DNA of 64,000 nt from NCBI RefSeq assembly GCF_018446385.1, contig NC_055989.1:131901004-131965003 (forward strand), in the 5' to 3' direction. The notes under the pieces were generated by a model that was not told the DNA's origin, did no database searches, and saw only the letters and a list, made by a program, of their open reading frames with translations. The position numbers and the translations under genes are program-made. Positions 46,101 to 61,100 of the stretch are shown here, piece by piece. This DNA is from Zingiber officinale (Eukaryota > Streptophyta > Magnoliopsida > Zingiberales > Zingiberaceae). How positions within the stretch are numbered: position 1 is the stretch's first letter; each line of letters begins with the position of its first letter.

Positions 46101-49100
46101 AAATTCGAATATCCAAACTTGTAATTTTTTCCTTTTAATTTGGCTTGAATCAACAATAGGCGTTGTTTGGCTTTGTTGTGTCGAATGTTCTTGCATAGTT
46201 TCTTGGTTCCCTGGGTTCTTTGCATGTCCTTTGTTATGGCCAAATTCTCCACATGTTTTGTATTTATTATTTCTTCTTGCTCCATGTAGTGTGTTTTACT
46301 AGAACTAGGAGGTTCATCTCTTTCCCTCCTTTGCAATTTAGCAAGTCTACCCACTTTCTCTTTAAATATCAGAGGTAGTGGAGATGACAATGAACATTCC
46401 TATTCAGGCCATAAATCAGAACTAGTAATTGGCAAAATAGATTTCTCGTAGCATTTCTGATATGTCTCAACCCCATAATAGGAATGCACGTAATCAAGTG
46501 GATCTTGATACTTGTACCAAATTGCACACACCACATTTTGGCATGGGATGCCAGTCAAGTCCCATATGCAATTGCACGAATTTGCACCAAAGTTGACTAT
46601 GTGCTGACTAGATGGTCCATTGATTTGGAAATGCATATGATCAGCTTGTATCAAACTATGTTGTGTCGCGTCATTGCAATTTTGTGCCAAAACCTTTATA
46701 ATTTTTGGACAAATCTTGTTGTCCCATATCTCAGCCTTTTCTCTGTTAAGTTGAAATCGAACCATGAGCAAATTTCTTATACCTTCAAACATCAGAATAA
46801 TTGGCTTCTCTCTGGCCTCCAAGATAAAACTGTTGAAGCACTCGCACATATTATTCAAAAGTGCATCACATTTGGGGGTTTTTGGTAAAATGTGACTTGG
46901 ACCAATGTTCCTCGAGTTTCTTAGCCAACCACTCGTACGCTTTCACATCAATTTATTTCATCTCTTCCATCCTATGACGAAATTCTACAATTGTTGTTGC
47001 TTTGGCTGCCCAAAGTGAATTTCTAATAGACATACCTGGAAACCCTTCCCTTTTCATGTTAGTATGCAAATGCCTAGCACAAAAACAATTCTCAGTAGCA
47101 GGAAACAAACTTTCGAATGTCGAAATCAGCCCCTTTTGTTTGTCTGACATGAATGTCCATCCATGTCCATCTCCAATGGCTATTTCAGTGTCCAACAACT
47201 GCAGAAACCACATCCACCTGTCTTTTGTTTCTCTTTCAACCAAGGCATAGCAAATAGAGAAGATATAATTGTTGGGATCTAGCCCAACTGTTGCCAACAA
47301 TTGTCCACCATTCTTACTTTTAAGAAAGCATCCATCAACACCAACAAGAGGTCTACATGCTTTCTTAAATCCTTCTTTGCATGCAGAAAAACAAACGTAC
47401 ATACGTTGAAACCTTGGACCATCTTCATCCTCAGTTAATTTTAAAATGACTCTGGCACTTGGATCTACCCTCATCAACTCTGCACAATAATTTCGGATCC
47501 TACTAAATTGTTGGCTAACAGACTCCTAAAGCATTTCAAGAGCTTTCCTCTTAGCCAAGTAAGCTCTTTTCCTCGAAACACTCAATCTTAAGCTATCGAA
47601 AATCTCATCTTTGAAAGCTATAGTCCCCAAATTTGAGTTCGATTTAAACTTGTTGACAAAAGTCTTTCCTAGCCAAGTTGAGCTTGCAGTTCTATTAGCA
47701 TTATCCCAAAAACAATTGTTGTGTTTGGATTGAAAACTCTTAATCTGCCAACAACTATCATGGCCCATTGGCAACACATGAATCACCCAATCACAACTTT
47801 CATTTCTGCACTTTCCCTGCAACCTCTTCTTATCAACTTTAACGAACCTAACAAACCGTCCCCATCTGATGCAATGACTTTCAATGACAAACTTAGCTTC
47901 ATCTCTTGAGCTAAAAATCATACCAACCTGCAAGTCAGGGTTCTCTGCATCCTTAATGGGGTTGAACAAAGGAATTGTTTGGGCTTCATAATCATCATCA
48001 TAATAACCCACATTACTAACCAATTCATTAATATCAACACAATTAACATCGCCTTATACATTGTGCTAAAATATTGATATACTTAGTAATCATTAAGAAT
48101 AAAAAACTTATAAATATTGATAATATGTGCAAACAATCCTTAAACAAGATGCGCAAAAAACCAACTTGCATGTTAAATAAAACCTCATTCCGAATTACTC
48201 CATTATCAATAGCCGCTCTATTGTCCAATATTTCGGCATCATGATCAACGTGACTATAAAAAATCCTATCATCTTCATCAAACTCATACCCACTGTCATG
48301 AAAATCTTCATCGTCCTCATCATCTGATCCACTTCCATCAACATTTGATTCAATTCCAATCTCATTTGGTTCTCCAACATTATCTGTAAATAAAAAATAA
48401 ATACACAAAAACAAGTTTTATAAGTGTCATCTAACAAGTAATTAAACAACAAATATATAATTAAAATTATGAAAAAAGAATAGAAAATACCATAGTCCGG
48501 GGTGAATTGCAACAAGCGTTTACTTCGTCTAGCCATCAAAACCCAATAAATGTATCTTCACTGTTCAATAGAATCAAATTATTAGTTGTAGATCCTAAAG
48601 TTTTCTAACTTGTAAGATTGATCACAAAACATAGTTTTCTTGTAGGACTTACCAATTTGTGCTCCCAACGTTGTTAAACGTTGCCTGTAAAGTCGGCAAC
48701 CAAAGTGTGATGTATTAAACGAAGGTGTTAAACGTCTTCACCACCGTGGATCCCATGGCGAATTAGTAGGCTATCATGGGGGGAATAACATGGCGCCGAA
48801 GGGTTGATACAAGAGGGATTAGGGGGATCCTGGAGATAGACGTCTTCACCGCTGGAGTTAGACGTCTTCACTGCCCGATGACTTCACCGCCAACGATCCC
48901 ACGAGAATTAGGGTTTAGGGTAGGGGGGATCAAGAAATAAGATGAAGCGAAGCCAATCTTCTCTGTTTTTTCTTTAAGAATCCTGTCACAGGTTAGTCAT
49001 GTGGCTACCACATGAATGATTCTGTATCAGTTAACAAAGGAGTTGACGGTGGGGATATATTTGGGATAATTGGTAAAACATGAGGGATATAAATGGCTCA

Positions 49101-52100
49101 GAACAAACTATAGGGACATAATCAGGACTAGATTGAAACATTAGGGACATTTTAATGAATTATCCCTAGAAATTCACATTGACAAGTATAATACAAAGGG
49201 CAGTTAGAGCTGGACGTAACATACTGACATTATATAACTAAATGTAACCCAGTCCAAGTGGTGGCCCGTGTAGGCCCACTCTGCAGATCACACACATGAA
49301 CTACTCCATTTACAGACGTCAAGCGTCCTTTGACAATGTTGACTCACCTAAGTTAGAATGCACATCATTTTTTTTTCAAGTGCTTTGGTCAATATCAAAA
49401 GGGAGTTGCAGCTATCGCACAATATACTTCAACACATCATTGAAGATTTCACATCTTGAGAATAAGATCTCAAATCCTCGATCACATTATTGATAATTAG
49501 CCCAGAAATCATTAACGTGGTTATACCTTATGAAGGCCTATGTACTATAGCAGATTTTTCCCTCTTTAAATAAATAAGATAGATGAATATAACAGATTAG
49601 AATTAAATGATTGGCACTCCTTGTTTGGCTTCAATCTGGATCAACCAATTAAATGTACATTACATATTTTTGGGATTAAACCCAAGCCCTTCTCATCTTC
49701 TCACAAGAAGTCTCTTGAGAATCACCATCATCATTATCATACTGTGTTTATCCTAACTATTTTTGGTTGGCTACATGAATCTTTTCCCTCGAATAATATG
49801 AAAGGGTGTATGACTAGTAAATATTCAAATCAATCAAATCATTTTTTATTTAATTAATGATTTTCTCAATCTTGTTTTACAATAAACTCAATTATTCTAT
49901 CTATAATATCTCACCTTCAGTGTCAATATACCATCACAATCTATTTTTTTTTCCTACACCTCATTGCTCTTGGATACTATTATTTGTTCATTTGATTCTT
50001 TTTTCTTAAGTCCACATGTCATTCTTATTTATTGAATATTAACTTTTTGTATCAGTTACTTCTCAACATCCAAAAATTCTTAAAACCATAAAGCGCTGTG
50101 TAGTTTATCATAATCTTATAAAAATTTTATTCTAGCCTAAGCGGCACTGGACAATAATATATCATCCTATTAAATGCCCCTTATATTGTTCCAAGATATC
50201 TAAATATATTACATATAGTCACCATATCCATCTATCTATTTATTCCATCAATTTTTTTTATGTCTGAAACTACATCTCATATATTCAGATTTCATTCTAA
50301 TTTTCATTAAACCACTAGTTTCCAAAGTTTTTCTTCAAAACTCAAGCTTCAAATTCAATCTGTTAACATTATAAACAATTAATACAATATGCAAATGAAT
50401 AACTTGCTCAAAAGGGGTTTCCCTTGGATATAATTGGTTACTTCATCAAGAGAAATAGGGATTTAGTGATCCTTGATGCAAACCTATAACTATAGGAAAA
50501 TCATTTGTCAACTCTCAGTGGCTAGAAAAATCTGCCGAGAGACTTCAAGTGTGAATCCCTACAAACTCAATGCTTAGCTCTTTAAATAGTCAAGAATTCA
50601 TAAATTTTACCCATTTACACACATCATGCAATATATTATACTGAGATGATCAAATCATCAACAAGGTTATGTGGTTATTCAATCAATGAAGATCAAGCAG
50701 TAAATATTGCATTGACTTCTCCATTTAACACATAACACATGACTTCTTTTGATCATGGACCAAAAATTCTTAGGATTAGAATTAATCTACCACATCGTCG
50801 GGCATGTACAGGTGCTGGACATGTGGCTTAAGGGCCATTACCCTATAATTACCTCCTCTCATGGGTGTTTCTCTGTCCAACAGGACTTAGTTACAATATC
50901 AGATGGGATCAAATCCAGCATAGGTTGGCCCAATTTTAGTAGTCTTGACTCTTGATCTTTGACATCCATCCTGTTTCAGATATTATCTTCCCTGACGATG
51001 AAGACTGAGCTCCACTATTCACCTTCTTTGGTCTCTCACAACTTTGAGGAAGCCAACTTGTGGCTCAAATATCTTGTCCACTGATCTGCTGTACTTTCCT
51101 AGTTGAGTAAATTGGCTTCCTCATGAGCTTGATCTACCAGTCTCCTCAATAATGATACTGATGGTAGTATTATGTATATCGAGCTTTTAAATATTTTGCT
51201 GATGTTTCTGAACTAGTGAAGATTAGCTGTTCGAAGTTCTGAGTTTATCCTCTCAAATTGTTTTGGATTTAAACCATAGTAACTCTGCATAAGAGATGGT
51301 TTGATTGTACAGACTCTCAGTTACATGTACTTTTATGAATGTCAAATAGTCCTTGAAGGCATTATATTCACAAAGCCAGAGATACATAAAGGGGACTAGG
51401 ATGTTCAGTGTATGATTAAGTAATTAACTTTGATTTTGGTCCTTGTTAAGAAAATAACTAATTGTCTACGATACTTTCATTGTCTTTTTTTTAGTTGGCA
51501 CCAGAATCCAACTTACGCCGACTAATCCTAGGTGACCGGCCCGGCTCCACAGAAGTTTTCCACTGGACACTAAGTCATCAGGGTTAGGCGGCCCATTAGC
51601 CCAACGTTCTTAGGTCAACCACCAATTAAGAAAAATTCATCGTAGATGCCTGAGAAGGCGTCCTGCCGCTGCACCATTGCCCTGGGGCACTTTCATTATC
51701 TTTAAACTTTACAAACTGGTGTTTTTCTGATTAATTTAGATTCAGTTATTAATTTGATGTTCTTGATCCAAATTGTTTTGAAGTTACCAAAAGCCTCCTT
51801 GAAAATTGATATTTTTCTCTCATTATGAACATGCTTGGCCATGTCTCTGACACAATTGTATTTCTTCAAATTATTCTTGTTTCTGAGTCAATGCACAGTA
51901 TAATTTCTGCTATTTAATATATATAATTCTGCACCATTTGGTACAGATATCTAACAGATCAGTTGCAAAGGGTTCAATATGTGAATGATGCTAACAAGGT
52001 AATTATTTGCTTGATTTGTTTTATACATCCAAGCTTCTCTTGTTAATGTTCATATGTAATGTTCTTCATGAAGGATTCTGTTATCGAAGTGTTGAGATCT

Positions 52101-55100
52101 ATTGCTGAACTGGTAACTTATGGTGATCAACATGATCCATCAATATTTGAGTGAGTTCTTACTTCTTAGGTTGCTTCAGTCCCTTTTATCTATTGGTATT
52201 AAAGCTATATCCTTGTTTGTCTATTAGGTTCTTCATGGAGAAGCAGATTTTGGGTGAATTTGCACGAATATTGCGGATTAGCAAGATGGCAAAGGTTGCA
52301 ATTCAGTTGTTACAGACTATCAGCATTATGATACAGAATTTAGAAAGTGAACCTTCAATCTGTAAGTTCATTTATAACATGTCGTCAACACGTCAGAGCA
52401 TTACTAATTATCACCTTTTGGTCTTTATCATGATTTTCACTTCCCTTGCAGATTACATTTTCAGTAACGAACTCATTAGTTACCTCATCACATATTCCTT
52501 TGACTTTCAAAATGATGAACTATTGTCTTACTACATATCCTTCATAAGGTTTGTTTCTTTATTTTGTCTGTGTGAATGCATATTTTATCTTAATACTTGT
52601 CTACCTCCTATTCTATTTTGTCTGGTACATTGCTCAATTACATGGATTTTAACTTTGAAGGGCAATCAGTGGGAAGTTGAACAGGAGTGCAATCTCATTG
52701 CTTGTGAAGATTAAAAATGTAACAGTTTCTTTCTTAATCCTATATTGGTTTTTGGTCAAGTAGTATAATAGATTTGAGATCGGTACAAGTAATAACCTTG
52801 GAATAATGCTCTAGGTACGTATGACAAGAAGAAAGGTTGAGTGATATGTTATAGCAAGGTTCTGCATTTGTTTTGGGATAATTTTTTTTTTCAATTTTAT
52901 TTTTCAAAGAAAAGAATTTTTAAACTTTACATGAAAATAAATGCAATCAAAATAAAAGATAAGCAATCATATCTCATTTATCAGGAAGACCAATCCTTCT
53001 TTCTGTAATTTTTTTTTATCATATAGGAAGTTAAAAGGATACTCACAAACATGTCTCATTTACTTTTATTTTCATAATTTTCCTTGGAAAAACACAGGCT
53101 TAAAGGTTGTAAACTTAATTCAACTTTTATATTTATACATATCTCATTATGCTATAACTTATTTTGCTTCCTTCAACATCTTTACATGGGAACAATTCAA
53201 GTAAATTTAATAGTATGGGGTTGTATTGTACTTACAAGTACTCAATTTAGCACATATGTTTTCTTTAATTTGCCTGTCATTTCCTTTTCAATAGGAAGAA
53301 ATTGTTTCGTTTCCACTTTATGTCGAGGCCATACGGTTCGCCTTCCATGATGAAAATATGATTCGAATTGCTGTTCATGCTTTAACACTGAATGTCTATC
53401 ATGGTAAGTTGGTAAGGCCTCATATCCTGTTACCGTTTTTTCCCCTCTTTTGCTGTTGCTGCTTTAAAATGTTGTTCTCATTGTTCCTCTTCTATCTTCT
53501 CAGTTGGAGATGAATATGTGAATAAATTCGTAGTACGCAGCCCACAATCTGATTATTTTTCCAGTATTGTGAGACACTTTTTAAAGCGATGTATTAACTT
53601 GGATGAGATTATAGTTCAAGCTTCTAGGTGAGACTACTACTTTATTCCTTTTGTAGTATGTCTACCCCTTCTATTTCAATTTTTAACATAGTTGTGCCCA
53701 TTTAAGTTATGGCATCCTAGATTGTTTTGGTTGCTCTTTAATAGTATAGGTTCTTTCTACCCAAATATTCATGGTGAATGAAAGAAACTTGTTTATATAT
53801 TTTGTTATTTTCTTCACGGCTTTCATTATGTTAACATCATGTTCCTCTAACTTGTGGGCAGGAAGTTAGATGCATCTGATTCAAGTTCTTCAATTCTCAA
53901 TGCTGTAGATGATATTGAAGACGATCTTTATTATTTTAGTGATGTTATATCTTCAGGAGTTCCTGATCTTGGAAGATTGCTTACTGATAATATATTGCAG
54001 CTTTTAGTTTTTCCTTTTCTTCTGCCCTCTTTAAGAAAGCAAAATTCTGTAAGTATCTTCATTAGTAACCATCAACAAGTGTTTGTAAATTTTTGTAGTT
54101 TTTGTTTTGCTAATTCATCATTTGCTGGTCTAGGGCACAAGAATTCGCATTGCAACCTCCTTACATCTACTTTGCAGTATATTACACATTTTTAAGACCA
54201 AGGATCTGGCCAGTACTATTGCTGCAGCTTTTTTCTGTCCTATAGAGGCTTTTGTCACAATATCTGAAGCCACAATAAATGGCAGTGATACTGATCAATA
54301 TGTTCGTCAGGATTCACAAGAGCTTGGTGCTTGTCATTGGGCTGCTCAAGTGGATATAGAAAATTCAGAATCTCCTTCTCCTAATTCAAGTCAATCTTCT
54401 TCAGCAATCGAAAATTCTGGTTCATATTTTACATTGAGGTAATTCATACTTAAGTTTTTTTCTTTTGCAAACAAAAATAATTGTTTAAATATTCTTTGTT
54501 GATCAAACCATGGTTCAATATGTTAGTGAGGTATTGACTGGTTTATCTGTCAGATATTAAATGTGCATCAAGTTGAACATAGATTAATTTTAAGTGTTTT
54601 ATATTAAGTTAATATAACTAAATTTCAATATTAAAATGATGCAATTGAATATGTTTTAGAATAATTGAGTTTTTTTAAAGTAAATTTTGTATAATATGAA
54701 TATTTTAGTTTTTTTCAATATTAATAAGTGATTGTAAAATATTAAAAATATAATCACGAAAAATAATTGTTATATAGATATTAGGTATTAATTTATAAAA
54801 ATACCTTGGCATTGCATGGGTTAAAAACTAGTATTGAATAACACATTCTTTATGAATTAACTTTAATTTGTGGCTTGGGAATCCAAAATTTGAATACCAA
54901 TATTACCTTGGTTTATGTTAAGTTTATCCTCCTAATAATTTTAATCTTGTGCATAAGTGTATATATGTACTGCTGCAGTGATTTTTAAATAAAGAATGAC
55001 TTTCAGTTAAATATAGTGGCTGCTTGATGATGACTGTTTTTAGGGCCGTAAATGAACCAAGCTAAGCCAAGCTTTACCGTATTTGTTTGATAAGGTAACT

Positions 55101-58100
55101 AAACTGAGTCGAGTCAAGCCTAAAATTAACCCAGCTTTTGAAATGTTTGTTCAAGTTTGGCTTGGTTATTTTATTTTTTTATTTTTTGAGATCGAGCTTG
55201 GTTCGAGCTTGAATCGAGCTTGGCTCGTTTAATTGATATCAAGCTTGGTTCGAACTCGAATCAAGCTTGGCTTGTTTAGACATTATCAAGCTTGACTTGT
55301 TTAGACATTACCAAGCTCTTAAGTCGAGCTTGTTTGTATGTTTGAAACTTTAATATTTTAAATTTTATTTAATTGATTAAATTAGCTTGTTTAAACTTGT
55401 TTGTTTATTTTAAAAATTATTTATAAGTACTTGTTTGATAAGAGCTTGTTTGTTTATTTAAAGCTTAATAAGTCTTGTCATAGCTTGATTACTCAAAACC
55501 TTTAGGATAAATATATTTTAATGATCATAATAATCATATTTTGTATTTTGAATCATGATAAAGAAATATTATTTATAAAAACTTTAAAAACTACATCAAA
55601 TAGTAGAGTAATTCATAACTAAAATAAATAAATCACACAAGAATATAACTTTGTACCAAAATGACAAAACAATTATATTAATATAGAGTATCCAATTTCT
55701 AATTTAACTTTAAAATAATAATTCATACTTCATTGCAAAAATATTACTAAATTGTAATGTTTATGAAACTCATAAGTATTTAATAGAATGTAACTTCCTC
55801 ATCTCCAAGACTCACCTTACCCTTTCTCATCCTAAAAAGAAAAAGAAAAAAACAGATTGCAATATATTACAAGTGTCAATTTATACTGTAGTGAGAGGAA
55901 AAGAACAATTTAGCCAATAAAAAAGAATCATTTTTTTAAAATTTTTTTTACTATATGCACCATCAAAAGGAGTTAAATAGAATTTTGTTCATAACTTATA
56001 TTAGCATACTAAAAAAAAAATCATCATTTACAGGAAGTCAAGTCAACCACAACAAAAAATATTAAAGGATCAATAATTTAATAAAAACATACCATCTAGA
56101 ACCGTTGCTTTATTATATGAAAATGGCTAAGATAAATTGTACTCCTTCACATCTTCCTTGCAATCCTATTCAAAATAAAAATATCATAAGTTAAATACTA
56201 AATTATGAACAAAAATCATAAAAACAAATAATGGATTACCTTTTTCTTTTTCTTTTTGATACTATAAATGATAATTATCGATCACCCTACCACCAACACT
56301 AAAAGCTGATTCTGAGTAGTAATGGGAATAGATAATATGTCGCAAGCCATCTTTGATAAAATTCGAAATTTGAGGTTGTTTATTTTCCACCACTAATGCA
56401 TCAGAGTTTCATCATTTTGACATATATAAACACCATCATCCAAATAGATGCCTAATTCAGATGTGGCATGTTGAACAGTTCAATATTTCTAATAAAATTA
56501 TCAAACTTAGACTGTCCCGTCACAATAGCTTTTCCTTTCTCATTATTTGCATTTGAAGTGGTGACAAAACCATCACCATTTGAATCACCATTGAGATTTT
56601 TGTGGGTTTTTTCTTCTGCATGTGCAGTGACATTCATTGTATAACTCATGCAAACTATTCTTCACTAAAACAATTTGATGGACACTAACTTCATACTCGA
56701 GGTAAATTATAGGAAAAGCAAACTCAATAAGCTTTATTTTGTTCCTAGGATCTAAAACAACAACTATAGAGATTACCAAATTGCATTGACCCCAGTACTT
56801 ATTAAATTTAGTTTTCATCTTTATAGACATTGCTTTCATGAATGAACTCCCAATTTAAATTTGTTGATCTAGTATCTCTTTCACTTGCCAAAGTTTAGGA
56901 AGAAATAGATTTGCGGTAGGATATTCACGGCCTGTAATATGAAATTGGAAAAAGGTTTCGTATCAAATAAATAAGTGGAATGATTTAGGGATGCAAATAA
57001 GCTGAGAGAATAACTAAATAAAAAACTCACATGAATTCATTAAAAAGTTCCCAAAATGAACAAACTTCTTGAACACAAATCAATTACATTATTTTTTTAA
57101 AAAATCCAGTTTATGTCAATAGCTAGTCAACAAAATCTGCTACTTCAAGAGCGCATTCAAAATTCATGCATAGAGTCTCTCCAACAAACAAACAAATATT
57201 TACTTCCTATCAAAAAATTATCAAGACAAAGTTGTCTAAAACAATAATAGTACTCTAAATTCATATGACAAAGAGATGATAAGTTGAGACATACAACTAG
57301 ATAAAAACACTTGCACTATTGAACTATTCAGCGTGTTCATTTAAATATTTATCACTGAATTAACTAAAGATAATGTAAAATAAATATTAAACTAATCGAA
57401 ATTGATAATTGAGATGATTTTTGTGAGTTCATTAAAAGTTCCAAAAATGAGCAAACTTCTTGAACACGAATTCAATCCTCTTCGCTTGGTAAATATTGAT
57501 AATCAGGATCTCTTTGTTGATAACAAGGAAATACATCTTTGAACTCCAAAGCTAAGGCAAGCATGGCATAAGTAGCATCAAGGTTTAAAATCTTGACCCA
57601 TGTCGAAGTTTCGATCCCAAACCGAAACAATACGGTTTTGATATCGTATCGTGTTGTGTCGATATGATTTCAGTATTTTTATAAAGTAAATTTAAAGCAA
57701 TCTCCTAAGAATATTAATTTAACTTTCTCAATTTAGAATGATCATAATTGCACAAGATTATAAATATTTTATTAGGAATTATAAACTTGATAGCTTACCT
57801 TTATCAAAACTTCTAAAATAAAGGACAAGTAATATTTCTTAGACAGATCAAATAGAGACATTCTAAGATAAAAATATATATATCTCATATGTTCAAGAAG
57901 TAAGAATCTTAACAGTAAAACAGCTAAATATGTTAATATTTATGGATCCAAATTTTAAATTAATTCTAAGATAAAAAAATATTATCTATAATAAATATAT
58001 AAATTCAAATAGATGTTACTTTATATATAATAATTATATAAATTAATTATTTATTCATTTAATTAATTTAAATAATATAAATTTTAAATAGTAAAAAATA

Positions 58101-61100
58101 TCAATTAAATATAATATAAATTTAATTTATTAGATTTTTTTTGAATTTATTAGATTTTTTTGAATTTATTAGATTTTTTTTGAATTTTTTAAGATTGTTT
58201 TAGAATATTAGAATATAAACCTGAATTATTATAAGTTTTTTAGAATTTTTAAATGAAATTTAAAATAATAAAAAATATTAAAATATAAACCAAAGTTATT
58301 ATAATTTTTTTAGAATTTTAAATGAAATTTAAAATAATAAAAAAAATATAAGAATATAAATTAGAATTACTATAATTTTTTTGATTTTTTAAATGAATTT
58401 TAAAATAATAAAAAATATTATAATATAAAACAGAGTTATTATATTTTTTAGAATTTTATTATAATTTTTTTAAAAAATAATTTTTTAGAATATTAATTAA
58501 TAAAATTTATTTAAAAAATTTAATTTTAAATATATTTTTATATATTTTATTGGGATAATTTAATTAGAGTTTATAAAAGTTTGTTCGAAATATCGTACGT
58601 ACTTGGGAATTGTTTAAATTAATTAAATAAAAATTTAATTTTAAAAGCAATATTGCTGAGGGGCTCGGCGGATCACGTGGGGGGAGGGGATCGGAGGGGG
58701 GGGGGGGTGACACAGGAGGCGTCCCACCACTTCTCCAGCACCGCCTGCGATGCATCCGAGATGGGGACGCTGGGTTGTTTGTGAATAGGGGAAAATCATT
58801 CCTCGCCGCTCTTCTATCACGCGTGTTGTTGCAGATGCGCGTGATGCACGTCGAAATCATCCCATGCGGCGTGCCGATTTCGCCCGTGCAGCGGAATGGT
58901 AAAAACCTTCCTTGCCGGGCTGCACGACACGACATTTCATTCCTAGAGTAGCATTCCATTGAGTGCAACACTCCAAAATCAACCTTTTTGACGATAATCT
59001 CAATTGTTTAGTTATGTTAGAAAAATTGTGAAGGCGTGCCTCAGAAACTAAAATGTACTTAATACTTTCTCGAACATTTTCAATTATACTCTGACATGAA
59101 ATAGTTGTCTATTTAAAGGAAGCTTCTTTTGGAACAAAAGATTTTCTCGTAAGATTCTTACAATAGAATCATTGTTAGAGGCATTATCAACTATGATTGT
59201 CCACACTTTACTTTTTATACCCCTATTCTTGCAAACATTTATATAAAGCATCATGTAAGACAGTTGTAAATGGCGATAGGCGATAGGCCGTGGTGGGGCA
59301 GTCAATGACCGCACATCTCCTAGGCTATTGATTTTTTTTTACTATTTTATATATATATATATTATAAATAATCATTATTCTTTATAATATTTACTTTTAA
59401 TAAAATATATTAATTAAAAATTTAATGTAAATATTTAAAAATAAAATTATATATATATATATATATATAATAGATATTTTTATTAGGCTTTAATTAAGTC
59501 TATATAAATTTTTTCAATCATAACTAGGAATTGATTAAAATTATTAACCTAAAGATATTTAATTAATCCTAACTTACAACTTACATGCGTACTTGTTTCG
59601 GCAAGGTGATGAGCAAGACTCGTCGTAGGGATCGCGCGACGATTCTGGACGCGTCGCCTGAACAACGTGCTGGGATGATGCGTCCAGACTCGTCGTCGGG
59701 CCCGGGCCTAGGCGACACTTCCGGACGCATCGCGGTGGTGAAACAGCGACGGCGACGGTGGCGGAAGGAGGTGAGTTATAGTCTAAAGTACTGCCTTAGG
59801 CAAAGGCGTTGCGGTTGATGCCCGCCTCTCGCCTAGGCGGCTACCTCGGTTGCCATATAGAACACTGAACTCCAGTATGAGGAGGTGGAACTTTACAAAA
59901 ATTTAAGGACCTCTTTTGCAATTTCCAATCAGAATCTATGAAATGACATATTAAAACCATGTATTTGAGTTTCTGCCCTGATCTCCATAAATCTATTATG
60001 ATGCTAACTCTATTTGTATCTTTCAACAACTTATTCCTTTTTTTCTCCATCTTATAGCTAGTTATACAATCACCTTTAGCTATTGCACTTGAAATATTTT
60101 GATAATTTGGAGTAGCCATTCTCATTAAGACATTGAACAAATCGTACTCAACAAAATTAAATGGTAATTCATGCACCATAATCATGTGAGACATAACTTC
60201 TCTAATTCTCCCTTGATCATATCCAAAGTTAGTTAATTCACTCGTACTCATTGAAGTTGCGATTTGAGCAATGTGAAGTTTTTCAATAAAATTTGTCACT
60301 TTGCACAACTTTTTAAGATATCTAAACCATTGTGTTGTGGCGCCATCTTTATTCTTTGAAAATAATTGGCAACAATGGTTGCATTTGGGCTTTCTTGTGC
60401 CATTAGCAAGACTAACTTCACTAAAGTCTTCCCAAACATTTGAAGTCTTTTTTCTTTTTATCAAATGGACTGTTTTTTACTTTCATCAACTTTATCAATA
60501 TTTTCCTCAATAATAGAAACATTTGTCTCCTCCATTGATGACTGAAGATAACAAAATCCTTGAGTAAAACAAAAAAAAAAACAAAAAAGGATAGCTCGGT
60601 GCACGAAGCTCTCGCCATGCGGGATCCTAGGGAAGGATCCATTGTACGTAGCCTTATCCTGCTTTTTGTAAGGGACTATTTCCAAGATGACCTTTAGGTC
60701 ACAAAATAACAACTTTATCGTTTTCGCCAGGGCTCCCCTTCACCTTAAGCAAAACCAAACAAATGATATTAAAAATTTGTCACTAATTATAACAAAAGTG
60801 AACTGATAACATATCATATAGAGTTAACAAAACATATCAAACTTAATTAAACAAAACAATGGACTAACCACTGAAAAAAGGAGAAAAAAATAAAAATTAC
60901 TAGCCTTTTGTGGAACAAGACAAAGCACATATGGAAGGAGCATGGTGAAGCGCTAATGGAAGGTTAGGGTGAAGAGCATGCGGCATTGAGTGTGGCCAGG
61001 AAAATGAGTTTGGAAGTGCAAGATCTTGGTTGGTGACGATGATTTGGCAGACTAGGAAGACAGAGAAGAACAGTATGAAAGCGAGTTGTGAGGAGAAGAG

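Larger units (their letters stand above)
43935..49166. mobile_element. MULE (Mutator-like) DNA transposon with long TIRs, two genes
   Basis: A 5232-bp element in intron 1 of the TT9-like gene. Ends GGGATAATTCATTAAAATGT are identical inverted repeats, and similarity continues for roughly 370 bp (about 43935-44300 and 48830-49166). A perfect 9-bp target duplication TAGAAATTC lies at 43926-43934 and 49167-49175, the Mutator signature. Inside are a plus-strand gene for an RNase H1 N-terminal-domain protein (44527-44937) and a minus-strand mudrA-type transposase (48536-46080), which converge. The TIRs contain CCCTAAACCC telomere-like words and repeated GACGTCTAAC blocks. The transposase is broken, so the copy is not autonomous. 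Confidence 0.95.
56270..60470 (-). pseudogene. hAT (Ac-like, zf-BED) transposase remnant
   Basis: The N-terminal part at 60464-59870 has a damaged BED finger (VWEDFSEVSLANGTRKPKCN, CCQLF; the expected His positions are lost) and continues to PPPHTGV. The next part resumes at about 59260-59100 (KVWTIIVDNASNNDSIVRIL). The DUF4413-like block is at 56839-56590 (MKTKFNKYWGQCNLVISIVV, VLDPRNKIKLIEFAFP). The C-terminal dimerisation block near 56480-56270 includes KMACDILSIPITT and then SESAFSVGGRVID in another frame. The gene is split by at least one inserted element and by sequence expansions, and has several stops and frame breaks. Confidence 0.85.

Noticed and set aside
58676-58720. G-run as a quadruplex or regulatory element
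   Set aside because: A single homopolymer-like run inside an insertion-like block; no evidence for a role.
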